Below, one piece after another: positions 51,617 to 60,225 of a DNA stretch of 64,000 bases; the stretch's first letter is position 1, and every line of letters starts with the position of its first letter. The position numbers were made by a program, and so were the translations under genes. The notes under the pieces are model-generated. The model saw only the letters and a list, made by a program, of their open reading frames with translations. It made no database searches and was not told the origin of the DNA. The DNA comes from Gammaproteobacteria bacterium (GTDB taxonomy: Bacteria; Pseudomonadota; Gammaproteobacteria; Pseudomonadales; Azotimanducaceae): contig VXNM01000011.1 in NCBI GenBank assembly GCA_009840545.1, positions 62,001 through 126,000 on the forward strand. Direction: 5' to 3'.

Positions 51617-52130
51617 GTTTCTTGATTGTGATGTTGTTTTGAATGATGTAATTGGACTTAATACTATACAAATTTATGAACCATAAAGACTTTCACTTAG
51701 TCACAAATTTACTAGTCTAATGCTATCAAAATGAAAGTTTATGTTCGTTTCGATATTCGACAAATATTATTTCTTTGTACATAGAAAAAAGTAGCTGCAT
51801 TTAGGGTCTCACGATTTAGCCTGCCGCCATTATTCAGTTGGCATTGTTTTGCTGTCTGAAACTCCACATCAAAAGTCTGTCGGATTGAGGATTCTGCGGG
51901 CAAACTCGGAGACAACCGTAAATCACGAGTTGCCGATCGGAATGCTTCGCGAATTTACCCAAGAAGCCAGACTTGGATTGTATCCTCCCCTTGTGTAGCG
52001 ACTCTAACTCTTGGATTAGTCTGAGAGGAGGAAGTTCATGACGTTGACCCAATTGGAACGTGCCCATGGTGTGCATTAGGCACAATTTACAATTAGCAGA
52101 CTTTGCTCGCTGTCTTCCACTATCGCTCTG
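51617..52130. other. A/T-rich intergenic region upstream of mscS
   Basis: About 510 bases. The first 160 or so (51640-51800) are very A/T-rich, as is the middle of the neighbouring lipoprotein gene. A 104-codon minus-strand frame (51834-52148) gives no recognisable family. A 13-codon frame with a strong ribosome binding site lies at 52038-52079 and is listed separately. No insertion-sequence ends were seen. Confidence 0.5.
52038..52079 (+). CDS. Possible 13-codon leader ORF before mscS
   Basis: AGAGGAGGAAG at about 52024-52034 is followed 4 bases later by an ATG at 52038 that opens a 13-codon frame (MTLTQLERAHGVH) ending TAG. It is 51 bases from the mscS start, which itself has no obvious ribosome binding site. 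It could be a leader peptide, a relic of a former gene start, or chance. Confidence 0.2.
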   Translation: MTLTQLERAHGVH

Positions 52131-53237
52131 ATGCTTGAAACATTCCAAAATCTAATAAGCGAACACGGTACCTGGATGCTGCAGGTTTTCCTGATTGTCA
52201 CCGCAACAGTGACTGCACATCAAGTCGCTCGTGTTGCGATGCGTCGGCTTCGTCGTTCCATTGAAGACACCGAAACTCTTTGGGATGACGCAATTTTTGA
52301 CGCGGCGAGTAAGCCCCTTACATGGGCTATATGGGCCGTAGGAATGACCTGGGCTGGAAAGGTCATTTATGGCGCTACGAGGGCGCACCCGGACGCCCCC
52401 ACCCAGATTTTTGCGCATGTAGACACGATACGCGAAGTCCTAATCATTTTTCTGGTTGCTTGGTTCTTTACACGTCTAATCGGTGCTTTTGAACGGGTCG
52501 TTAGCGATGAAGAACAGCGCGATAGGTATCAACGTTGGGATGTTGCTACAGCCACTGCTGTCGGAAAAGTACTCCGTGCCTCAGTGGTCATCACTGCATG
52601 CCTAATCATGATGCAGATCTTCGGACTCCCAGTCGAAGGTGTACTTGCATTTGGAGGACTTGGTGGGATCGCCGTGGGATTTGCGGCAAAAGACCTGCTT
52701 GCAAACTTCTTTGGAGCACTGATGTTGTTCATCGATAAACCGTTTACCAAAGGGGATTGGATTCGCTCTCCTGATCAAGAGATCGAAGGAACGGTAGAGG
52801 AGATCGGTTGGAGATTGACCCGAATTCGCACATTTGACCAAAGACCTCTCTATGTACCCAATGCGACATTTGCCCAAATATCTGTCGAAAATCCGTCTAG
52901 AATGCGGAACCGTAGGATTTACGAGACCTTTGGGGTCCGATACGGTGATTTGTCTTCAGTCAAACTGATTGTGGACGATGTCCGTCAGATGCTTAAGAAC
53001 CATCCTGACATTGATCTGACTCGCACTCTGATGGTGAATGTTGTGTCCTATGGCGACTTCTCAGTGGATTTCTTTGTATACACCTTCACGAGGACTACGG
53101 TTTGGACGGAATTTCACGAAATCAAGGAGGACGTGTTGTTGAAGATCGGAGACATTGTTCAGAAGCACGGCGCAGACTTTGCGTTTCCGACACAAACCTT
53201 GCATCTTGCAGAACAGATTGAAGCGGATAGTCAATGA
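52131..53237 (+). CDS. MscS-family mechanosensitive channel
   Basis: A 368-residue inner-membrane channel that opens under membrane tension to release solutes. The pore helix TM3 (VLAFGGLGGIAVGFAAKDLLANFFGALML; marker GGLGGIAVGFAAKDLLANFF) is unmistakable near residue 170. It is followed by the beta domain (FTKGDWIRSPDQEIEGTVEEI, GWRLTRIRTFDQRPLYVPNA). Four N-terminal helices and an extended tail make it longer than E. coli MscS (286). The stop overlaps the hpt start (ATGA). Confidence 0.93.
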   Translation: MLETFQNLISEHGTWMLQVFLIVTATVTAHQVARVAMRRLRRSIEDTETLWDDAIFDAASKPLTWAIWAVGMTWAGKVIYGATRAHPDAPTQIFAHVDTIREVLIIFLVAWFFTRLIGAFERVVSDEEQRDRYQRWDVATATAVGKVLRASVVITACLIMMQIFGLPVEGVLAFGGLGGIAVGFAAKDLLANFFGALMLFIDKPFTKGDWIRSPDQEIEGTVEEIGWRLTRIRTFDQRPLYVPNATFAQISVENPSRMRNRRIYETFGVRYGDLSSVKLIVDDVRQMLKNHPDIDLTRTLMVNVVSYGDFSVDFFVYTFTRTTVWTEFHEIKEDVLLKIGDIVQKHGADFAFPTQTLHLAEQIEADSQ

Positions 53238-53749
53238 ACATTCTTCCTCCCAATGCCAAGCTCTTGTTCTCAGAGGAAGAAATCGAACGCACCATTGATC
53301 GTCTTGCAGTACGCTTGGGCCTTGAGTTGCAGGACGAGTCGCCGGTGTTTGTGTGTGTACTTAAAGGTGCAATACCGATTACGTGGGATCTCATGCGACG
53401 AATGCAAGTGGACGTTGCTTTGTCCTACATGAGGGTTCGCCGATTTGACGGAATGAAAGGCGGAACACCTCAGGTAACCGACTTTGATCCTGAGGAGTTT
53501 AAGGGCAAGACGGTCGTTGTTGTAGACACGGTTCTTGACGAAGGTCATACGCTTGAGCTAGTTCGCGAAAAACTCGAGCCTCTAGTGACCAGACTGCTGA
53601 CAGTAGTGTTGGTGCGGAAGCAAACAGCTTACGAGGGATCAGCCGACCTCATTGGTCTCGTAGCACCGGACAAGTTCCTGATTGGCCGCGGCATGGACAT
53701 GAGCGGCAAGTATCGGGGTCTCCCAGCAATTTACACCCTCGAAGACTAG
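53234..53749 (+). CDS. hpt: Hypoxanthine-guanine phosphoribosyltransferase
   Basis: Salvages hypoxanthine and guanine with PRPP to IMP and GMP. A 171-residue type I PRTase with VFVCVLKGAIPITWDLMRRM near residue 37 and the PRPP-binding loop VVVVDTVLDEGHTLELVREK near residue 93 (in many relatives VDDIxDTGxT). The C-terminal LVAPDKFLIGRGMDMSGKYRG is HPRT-like. Overlaps mscS by 4 bases and the next gene by 1 (TAGTG), so the three are likely translationally coupled. It stands beside a nucleoside phosphorylase that produces hypoxanthine, a coherent purine-salvage pair. Confidence 0.92.
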   Translation: MNILPPNAKLLFSEEEIERTIDRLAVRLGLELQDESPVFVCVLKGAIPITWDLMRRMQVDVALSYMRVRRFDGMKGGTPQVTDFDPEEFKGKTVVVVDTVLDEGHTLELVREKLEPLVTRLLTVVLVRKQTAYEGSADLIGLVAPDKFLIGRGMDMSGKYRGLPAIYTLED

Positions 53750-54480
53750 TGCTCGCTCTTATAACGGGAACTGCACTGCAGTCCGTGCTTCCCCGTCCGA
53801 ATGAGCTCATCTACCGTAATACTCCGTATGGTGCGCCTTCTGGACCCCTTCTGGAAGTGCAACTAGGTGGAAAATCTGTCTACTGCCTCAATCGTCATGG
53901 CATTGAAGGTCAGACTGCTGCGCATCTAGTCAACTACCGAGCGAATATTTGGGCACTCAAGGAGTTGGGGATTCAAGAAGTAATCGCAACCGCAACCGTC
54001 GGTGGTATCAATCCGGCCCTAGCCCGTGGAGCCCTCGTTGTTCCGGACCAAGTCATCGATTACACGTATGGTCGCGATCAGACCTTTGTGGGCATTCAAA
54101 GGATTGACCACTATGACTTCACCTTACCATTTGATACGGATTTAAGGGACATTCTCGTGAGAGCTTTGCCGAATGAGTTTCAGTCCGATGAATATCGTCA
54201 CGGATGCTATGGAGTGACTCAAGGTCCGCGTTTCGAAACTGCTGCAGAAATAAAACGATTCAATCAGGATGGTTGCGACCTTGTAGGAATGACACTGATG
54301 CCTGAAGCTTCCCTAGCTCGAGAGGCGAAGATCCGTTACGCGGCTCTTTGCCTTGTCGTCAATCCCGCTGCGGGAGTCGAAGACGGCGAGGTGGATATCG
54401 AAGACACAGCAGTTGTGACGAAGAAAGCTCTTAGTGCTCTCGAAGGAGTGCTAGAACGCGCTGTCGAGTTGCTCCAATAG
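53749..54480 (+). CDS. S-methyl-5'-thioinosine phosphorylase (MTA phosphorylase family)
   Basis: A 243-residue PNP/MTAP-family enzyme, probably acting on S-methyl-5'-thioinosine as in Pseudomonas PA3004, the gene in the equivalent place beside csiV and mfd. Motifs: VYCLNRHGIEGQTAAHLVNYRANIWALKELG (marker RHGIEGQTAAHLVNYRANIW), IATATVGGINPALARGALVV, YGVTQGPRFETAAEI and LVGMTLMPEASLARE. The product hypoxanthine can be used by the upstream hpt. The start is a GTG overlapping the hpt stop. Its end overlaps the convergent csiV-like gene by 30 bases. MTA specificity cannot be fully excluded. Confidence 0.86.
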   Translation: MLALITGTALQSVLPRPNELIYRNTPYGAPSGPLLEVQLGGKSVYCLNRHGIEGQTAAHLVNYRANIWALKELGIQEVIATATVGGINPALARGALVVPDQVIDYTYGRDQTFVGIQRIDHYDFTLPFDTDLRDILVRALPNEFQSDEYRHGCYGVTQGPRFETAAEIKRFNQDGCDLVGMTLMPEASLAREAKIRYAALCLVVNPAAGVEDGEVDIEDTAVVTKKALSALEGVLERAVELLQ

Positions 54481-55614
54481 AGATACAAGTCGTTCCGGGA
54501 CGGGAAGCCGTTGAACCCGAACAAGCATGCCGAACTTCGGGTGGTCGAAATAGTGGGTCTTGCCGAGAGTCAATCTTCGACTTTCTTGCATGGAGTAGTA
54601 GAGCAGTCTAGGTTTGTTGTCGATTTCAGTTGGACTTTCTTGAGGCTTGACAGATTTCCAGAGATCGATGTCCAAGTGAAGGAAGCGAGCTGAACTGAGG
54701 ACAATAGTGCCTTCGACCTCGAAACTGTTGTCGGATTGAACCTCGCCTAACTGAACTAAGAACGGTTTGTTGGTACCCCGTTCCAAAGCGTCTTGATGCC
54801 ACGCTGCATGGTCAATAATCCGATAGCCCTCACTTCTCATTCGACTTGCAGCGCGAGCAAGAGTCCAGTTTTTGGGGTCCCTTCTAGTACCTGCATCTCC
54901 ATAGAGTTCCCTCTCGTACTCGGCATATTCCTGTTCAATCATATGTGCAGTTAGCGGAGTCTCTTCCGAGTCTTCACCTCGAATCTCTAACTCCAAGACT
55001 TGCGATGCGATCATCGCCGTTACGTCTTCGTCGCATAGTCCGAGGATGTTTCCGACGCGGTGCATGATCACTTCGTCGGTTTCCCAATCATCGGGAAGCC
55101 AGTCGGGCAACAAGGGATTTCGGATTGCTTGTGTCAGGTCCGCATTGATCACGGACTGATCATTGAATAGGTCGGGTTTTTCTGAACTTTCCGTCAGTTC
55201 AATCGTAATTTCATCCACGTCGGTTCTCTGCGAGTTGAAGATTTCTGCAGATATCGTAGATTGATGAAGCCAACACCCATGGGTGGGAATTGTGGATTTC
55301 GTAGATAGAGATTGGTCGGTTGTTGATTCATCGAATGCTAGTCGTGAATCCCTATTTGAGTGAGCTTGAACAATCTCTTCCAGCTTCTGTTGCTGGAGTT
55401 CTGAAGGACTGATTGATCGAAGATCAGCCGAATAGACTCGATATTCTGCGCCATGGACAAGGTGTTCGGGCGAAGGTGGTGCATCGATCCTCTCAAAAAC
55501 GACCATCTCTACGACATACCAGTCGTGTTGAAGATAGATCCGAGGATCTGGTGCTGCAAGTAGGAAGACGCAAGAAAAACAAGCGATTGCAACCGACACT
55601 CGGAATTTAGGCAT
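54451..55614 (-). CDS. CsiV-like periplasmic protein
   Basis: A 387-residue protein with a signal peptide (VSVAIACFSCVFLLAAPDP) and the CsiV pattern: WYVVEMVVFERIDAPPSPEHL near the start and, at the end, RLLYYSMQESRRLTLGKTHY followed by FDHPKFGMLVRVQRL. CsiV is a periplasmic peptidoglycan-binding protein that activates LpoA/PBP1a in Acinetobacter-type bacteria. The location next to mfd is conserved in Pseudomonas-like genomes (PA3003). The middle region is poorly conserved. It overlaps mfd by 8 bases and is probably co-transcribed with it. Confidence 0.8.
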   Translation of the reverse strand: MPKFRVSVAIACFSCVFLLAAPDPRIYLQHDWYVVEMVVFERIDAPPSPEHLVHGAEYRVYSADLRSISPSELQQQKLEEIVQAHSNRDSRLAFDESTTDQSLSTKSTIPTHGCWLHQSTISAEIFNSQRTDVDEITIELTESSEKPDLFNDQSVINADLTQAIRNPLLPDWLPDDWETDEVIMHRVGNILGLCDEDVTAMIASQVLELEIRGEDSEETPLTAHMIEQEYAEYERELYGDAGTRRDPKNWTLARAASRMRSEGYRIIDHAAWHQDALERGTNKPFLVQLGEVQSDNSFEVEGTIVLSSARFLHLDIDLWKSVKPQESPTEIDNKPRLLYYSMQESRRLTLGKTHYFDHPKFGMLVRVQRLPVPERLVSLLEQLDSAF

Positions 55615-58600
55615 AGGCCTTCAGTGGTGCTTCGTCCTGTAATTCATCGATCAGATTCCGGACGAAATCGAACCTTTCCTGCACATCTATCGGTGTTCGG
55701 AGAACTCTGAGAGTTGTTTCTCCTGACATTTGAAATGCATCTGATTGGGACTGCAGCAATCTTACAAGTGCTGCCGGTGCGACTTGGTTTTGTTCCAGAA
55801 ACTCGATTCTTCCACCTTCGAGGTTAAGCTCAATTTTCGAAATTCCAGCCTTTTGTGCTTTCAGTTTTACTTGAGAGAGTTCGAAGAGATTGGCTGCCAA
55901 TTCGGGAAGGGGACCGCAACGGTCAATCAACTCTATTTTAAGTTCGTCTAATTCCTCGATGCTGCTAGCTGCGGATATACGTTTGTACGTCACAAGTCGA
56001 CCATGGATATCGGGCAAGTATGTATCCGGAATCAATGCGGAAACATTGAGATTGACCTCATGAACCATCGGTATCGGATCTTCGAAATTCGGAACCACGC
56101 CACTTTTCAACGTGTTGACCGCTCTATTCAGCAATTGCATGTAAAGAGTAAATCCAATCGTCTCGAGCTGACCAGACTGTTCTTTGCCCAACAGCTCTCC
56201 CGCACCGCGTATTTCGAGATCGTGCACTGCGAGCGTGAATCCGCTGCCCAACTCTCCTGCAGATTCAATTGCATCTAGTCGTTTCTTTGCATCCACCGTC
56301 ATCGCAGACTCTTCAGGAGTCAGTAGGTAGGCATACGCTTGTCGTGTAGAGCGGCCTACACGTCCGCGCAACTGGTGAAGCTGCGCTAGTCCAAACTTGT
56401 CTGCACGTTCAATGACAATTGTGTTCGCATTTGGTATATCGATGCCGCTCTCGATGATGGTTGAGCAGATGAGTACATTGCATCGTCTGTGGTAGAAGTC
56501 GGACATGACCCGTTCTAGTTCTACTTTCCGCATCTGTCCGTGACCCACACCTAGCCTGGCGTCGGGTACCAATGCCTTGAGACCTTCATAGATGTCGTGC
56601 ATCGAGCGAACATCGTTGTGCAGGTAAAACACCTGACCTCCGCGGGCCAGTTCACGTTGTATTGCGTCTCGAACAACAACACGATCGTAAGGAACGATGA
56701 ACGTCTTCACAGAAAGCCGTTTGGCTGGAGGTGTCGCAATGATCGATAGATCACGTAATCCCCCCATCGACATATTGAGAGTGCGTGGGATCGGAGTGGC
56801 GGTTAAGGAGATGGTGTTTGTCGATGTCCGAAGATTCTTGATTCGTTCTTTGTCGCGAACTCCAAAGCGATGCTCTTCGTCAACAATAAGCAATCCGAGC
56901 TGAGAGAAGTCCAGAGTCGCATGTAGCAATTTGTGGGTACCGATGAGAACGTCGATTTTCTGTTCGGCTACCCTGCTGGTTATCTCCTCCAATTCCTTCG
57001 CGGATCTGAAGCGGGACATCAAATCGATTATGACGGGCCAACTTGCGAATCTATCTCGGAAGGTTTCGTAGTGTTGTTGAGCAAGTATCGTCGTTGGAAC
57101 TAGAACCACCACTTGGTGCCCGGATTGAACCGCATGAAATGCAGCTCGCATGGCCACTTCAGTCTTTCCGAATCCAACATCTCCGCAAACAAGTCGATCA
57201 GTTGCACGAACTCTCGACAAGTCTCCCAAGACTGCTTCTGTGGCCAATGATTGGTCTTCAGTTAGTTCAAAGTCACATTGGTCACAAAATAGTTCGTAGT
57301 CATCGTCGACATCTGGAAGCGTCACAGATCGAGATGCTTCCCGTCGAGCGTAGATGTTCAACAGTTCCGCTGCTACGTCATAGATGCGCTGTGCGGCACG
57401 TGACTTGGCTTTTGACCAAGCGTCCGTGCCCAATTTGTGAAGCGGAGCGTTTTCTTCGTCTGCGCCCGTATATCGAGAGATTAGGTCGAGCGACGAGACG
57501 GGAACATAGAGCTTGTCGCCATCTGCGTACTCCAAGGTTACAAAGTCCATCAGTTGCGATCGAATCTTGAGTGTTTCGAGTCCTACATAGCGTCCTATCC
57601 CGTGATCCAAGTGAACAACCGGCGCCCCTGGATGAAGTTCTGTGAGATTTCGAATAATGGTTTCTGGATCAACTTGCTTGCGGTGAGCTCGTATCCGTTG
57701 GCTAACCGACCTGTCTCCTAGAATCTCGGTTTCGGTCAAGACCACACAATCGCGAGCCCAAAATCCACGAGAGACAGGGCTTATGGTGGTTGTTAACGCG
57801 AGAGAACTAGTGATGAATTCGTCGTAGGAATCAACCTCTTTGGAAAAAATACGAGCTCGTCCAAGAATTTCGTGCAAGTGCTGCAATCGGCCGATCGATT
57901 CTGCTGTGAGGAGCACTGGAACTCCCACATTGCTTACGAAGTCTCGAAATCGGCGAACCGGATCCGACTTACGCGGTTCGAGCGCGATATTCGGCAGTTC
58001 CTGTCCCTGAAGAGACGTCAAGTGTTTGAGATTGGAGTTCTTTTCGACAAGCTGAATTCGCGAATGTTGATTCCACTGGTGGTGCAACTCCTCAATGCGA
58101 TAGTAGAGACTATGCGGAGGCAAGAGCGGTCGATCCACTGAAGCTTGATGAGCTTCGAAACGGCTCTTTACTTCGTCAAGAAACGAGACTGCTGCTTCTT
58201 CAACATTTCGATCTAAGAAAACTATGGAATTTGATGGGACATAGTCAAGCAGTGAATTGGTTTCTTCGAAAAACAGGGGCAGATAACACTCAGCTCCCTC
58301 TACAGCGTTGCCAGCGCTAATGTCTTCATAAATGGGATTTGTCCAATGCTTAGCGTCGAAACTCTCATTCCATCTATTTCGGAATCTCACAATCGACGAT
58401 TCGTCCAGGGGATACTCGTGAGCTGGGAGAATGTGAACTGAATCAGCTTTCTCTATGGTGCGTTGTGTCTCTGCGTCAAATATGCGCAGGCTATCTACAA
58501 CATCATCAAACAGATCAATTCGAATAGGATTTTCAGATCCAAGCGGAAACAGATCAAGAACAGAGCCTCTTGATGCGTACTCGCCGTGCTCAAATACGGT

Positions 58601-59071
58601 GTCTACCCGTCTATAGCCTCCCTGGGCCAAGAGTTGCCGTCTTCTCTCTAGATTTAATTGGTCTCCTGACTTCAATCTAAGAGATCGTGCGAGCAAGTAA
58701 TCCTTTGGTGGAATTTTTTGAACCAGCGCTTGAACTGAAGCTACTACTGCGCCATGAGTAAAGCTGTGTAGCTCGGCCAGAGTTCCCAGGCGTTGCGAGA
58801 CAATCCCAGCTTGGGGAGAAAAATTGTCGTACGGCAATGTTTCGTAATCTGGAAAGGACTTAACAGGGCATTCAGGATTGAAGAATTTCAGTTCGTCTGC
58901 GACGTTACGAGCGTTCTCGGAATTCGAAGCAACTACGACACATACTCTATGTTCAACGCTCATTAATCGAGCTAATCTTGCGATACCTAGACTTCCGTCG
59001 CCATCCTCCCATCGATGAATCTGTCGATTCGACGGAAGAGCAATCTTTGTACTTACCGGGGACTTGGACAT
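55607..59071 (-). CDS. mfd: Transcription-repair coupling factor
   Basis: An SF2 DNA translocase that removes stalled RNA polymerase and recruits UvrA. At 1154 residues it is full length. The N-terminal UvrB-like part has SFPDYETLPYDNFSP; the RNAP-interacting region has VHLDHGIGRYVGLETL; the translocase has Walker A LVCGDVGFGKTEVAMRAAF near residue 628 and LLIVDEEHRFGVRDKERIK near residue 729; the C-terminal TRG motif region is LRGRVGRSTRQAYAYLL with AGELLGKEQSGQLETIGF. Start ATG 59071. The upstream region of about 1.15 kb is gene-poor. Confidence 0.96.
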   Translation of the reverse strand: MSKSPVSTKIALPSNRQIHRWEDGDGSLGIARLARLMSVEHRVCVVVASNSENARNVADELKFFNPECPVKSFPDYETLPYDNFSPQAGIVSQRLGTLAELHSFTHGAVVASVQALVQKIPPKDYLLARSLRLKSGDQLNLERRRQLLAQGGYRRVDTVFEHGEYASRGSVLDLFPLGSENPIRIDLFDDVVDSLRIFDAETQRTIEKADSVHILPAHEYPLDESSIVRFRNRWNESFDAKHWTNPIYEDISAGNAVEGAECYLPLFFEETNSLLDYVPSNSIVFLDRNVEEAAVSFLDEVKSRFEAHQASVDRPLLPPHSLYYRIEELHHQWNQHSRIQLVEKNSNLKHLTSLQGQELPNIALEPRKSDPVRRFRDFVSNVGVPVLLTAESIGRLQHLHEILGRARIFSKEVDSYDEFITSSLALTTTISPVSRGFWARDCVVLTETEILGDRSVSQRIRAHRKQVDPETIIRNLTELHPGAPVVHLDHGIGRYVGLETLKIRSQLMDFVTLEYADGDKLYVPVSSLDLISRYTGADEENAPLHKLGTDAWSKAKSRAAQRIYDVAAELLNIYARREASRSVTLPDVDDDYELFCDQCDFELTEDQSLATEAVLGDLSRVRATDRLVCGDVGFGKTEVAMRAAFHAVQSGHQVVVLVPTTILAQQHYETFRDRFASWPVIIDLMSRFRSAKELEEITSRVAEQKIDVLIGTHKLLHATLDFSQLGLLIVDEEHRFGVRDKERIKNLRTSTNTISLTATPIPRTLNMSMGGLRDLSIIATPPAKRLSVKTFIVPYDRVVVRDAIQRELARGGQVFYLHNDVRSMHDIYEGLKALVPDARLGVGHGQMRKVELERVMSDFYHRRCNVLICSTIIESGIDIPNANTIVIERADKFGLAQLHQLRGRVGRSTRQAYAYLLTPEESAMTVDAKKRLDAIESAGELGSGFTLAVHDLEIRGAGELLGKEQSGQLETIGFTLYMQLLNRAVNTLKSGVVPNFEDPIPMVHEVNLNVSALIPDTYLPDIHGRLVTYKRISAASSIEELDELKIELIDRCGPLPELAANLFELSQVKLKAQKAGISKIELNLEGGRIEFLEQNQVAPAALVRLLQSQSDAFQMSGETTLRVLRTPIDVQERFDFVRNLIDELQDEAPLKAYA

Positions 59072-59488
59072 CTTGATTCGAACGGGCGTGACGTTTACTC
59101 GTTCTAGAGGAAGTTGGATGGGTCAGCTAGATGCTTGGAAGAAGCAGCTAACGGTTAACCTAATTCGAGCGATGAGGATTTTAGCGAGTTTGAAGGGACT
59201 CTCAGGGGAAAGATATCTTCCAACCATCAGAATGTAAGAATTTCAGGTTAAGAACTGCGATTTTCAGCTCGGGTCAACCCATATTTTGGCGTACGCACTA
59301 AGGCAAAATCTGGACAATTAATCATGTAGTTAAGCCTCAATCAGCATACGATAATAGGATTAGTTTCAGTATTTGTAGAACTAGGTCCTCCTTCATACCA
59401 AGTTGGTAGAAACATTAGACTTCTAGTGATTACCTTGCAGCGCGGGACTTCGTGCGGGATACTTCAAAATCTGTGAGTTCTTGGGTCG
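59072..59488. other. Intergenic region upstream of mfd
   Basis: About 415 bases between the mfd start and the decayed toxin-antitoxin genes. It must contain the mfd promoter, but I could not place one with confidence. No tRNA, repeat or short gene was seen. Confidence 0.4.
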
Positions 59489-59718
59489 TGACGACATTCC
59501 CACTTAATCGTCCGGATGATCGCGTAGGACGTCTTCAAGCTCTGAGAGAACTCACCGGGCAAACTGAAGACACCTCTTGATTCAAGCCATACGAGATTAC
59601 TTGCAGAATTTGGAAGATCTCTGCGTAGCAAAGCAAGTCATCCGAGACTTGGAATCAGGCAAGACTCGCACTGTCCCTCTGGAGTCCGTTCTAAAGAAGT
59701 ACCGCTTGGTTGCTTAGG
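59489..59718 (+). pseudogene. Decayed ribbon-helix-helix antitoxin gene (RelB-type)
   Basis: From GTG 59489 the frame reads VTTFPLNRPDDRVGRLQALR, then ELTGQTEDTS and a TGA at 59579-59581. One base of shift later the sequence continues as LIQAIRDYLQNLEDLCVAKQ, then VIRDLESGKTRTVPLESVLK and KYRLVA with a TAG at 59716-59718. Together they are a nearly complete RHH antitoxin of the RelB/DUF6290 type, whose usual form is a PDD-x-V-x-R-L-x-A-L helix, then a LEDLY-A block and a GKTxT-x-P-LEEV tail. A single-base deletion near 59576 explains the break. It directly precedes the toxin remnant. Confidence 0.75.
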
Positions 59719-59719
59719 A

Positions 59720-59976
59720 TTGAGGCCTACGTTATTTCAAAGCAACTTCGTAGTTTGAGCCGTTCAGACGCCGAACGCGTCTTGATTTAGTTGCGCGACC
59801 ATATTGCAAATCAAGATAATCCCTGCCAGGTAGGGCGCTTCATAATGAATGACCTTGGCGTTACGGCGTAGGAGACTATCGGATTGTTTGTCGTGTTCAG
59901 GATCAAGAAAACCTTATAGAGGCACTTCTGACTAAGCACCGTAGTCGAGTGTATAGATCCATGAATCAAATTTGAG
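59720..59976 (+). pseudogene. Decayed RelE-type toxin gene
   Basis: Immediately after the antitoxin stop, the frame from 59720 reads IEAYVISKQLRSLSRSDAER then VLI and a TAG (59789-59791), then LRDHIANQDNPCQVGR in the same frame. A shift of frame then gives WRYGVGDYRIVCRVQDQENL (from 59857) and LLTKHRSRVYRSMNQI to TGA 59974-59976. WRYGVGDYRIVC and HRSRVYR are canonical for RelE/ParE toxins. The start codon is not evident, one nonsense codon and one frameshift are present, so no active toxin is expected. Confidence 0.75.
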
Positions 59977-60225
59977 TCCCCATGTGATGGACTCCTATCG
60001 GAACGAGAGTCGAACTTGATGCAAAATCGCTTGTTGTTCCAACCAAAAGCAGGAATCCAGCGCACTTCAGTTGTGATATTATTCAGTGAGTCACACGGCG
60101 TAGAAGGTCTTGGGAGTTCGGATCGTTCTGTCGCCTACAGCTAACAAACCCACATCCGGTCTAACAAGATTTCAATTAAGAAATAGAGACTAAGCGCTCC
60201 ACTCGCTCACGGACGAGTGATACTC
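59977..60225. other. Intergenic region upstream of the oxidoreductase operon
   Basis: About 250 bases between the toxin remnant and the GltD-like gene. No -10/-35 pair stands out strongly and no hairpin with a T-run was seen. Confidence 0.4.

Noticed and set aside
51834-52148. 104-codon minus-strand frame upstream of mscS
   Set aside because: Overlaps the mscS start, has no clear start signal and no recognisable motif; it may be a remnant but I cannot support a call.
59811-60065. 84-codon minus-strand frame
   Set aside because: It lies antisense to the RelE-type toxin remnant, whose plus-strand motifs explain the sequence better.
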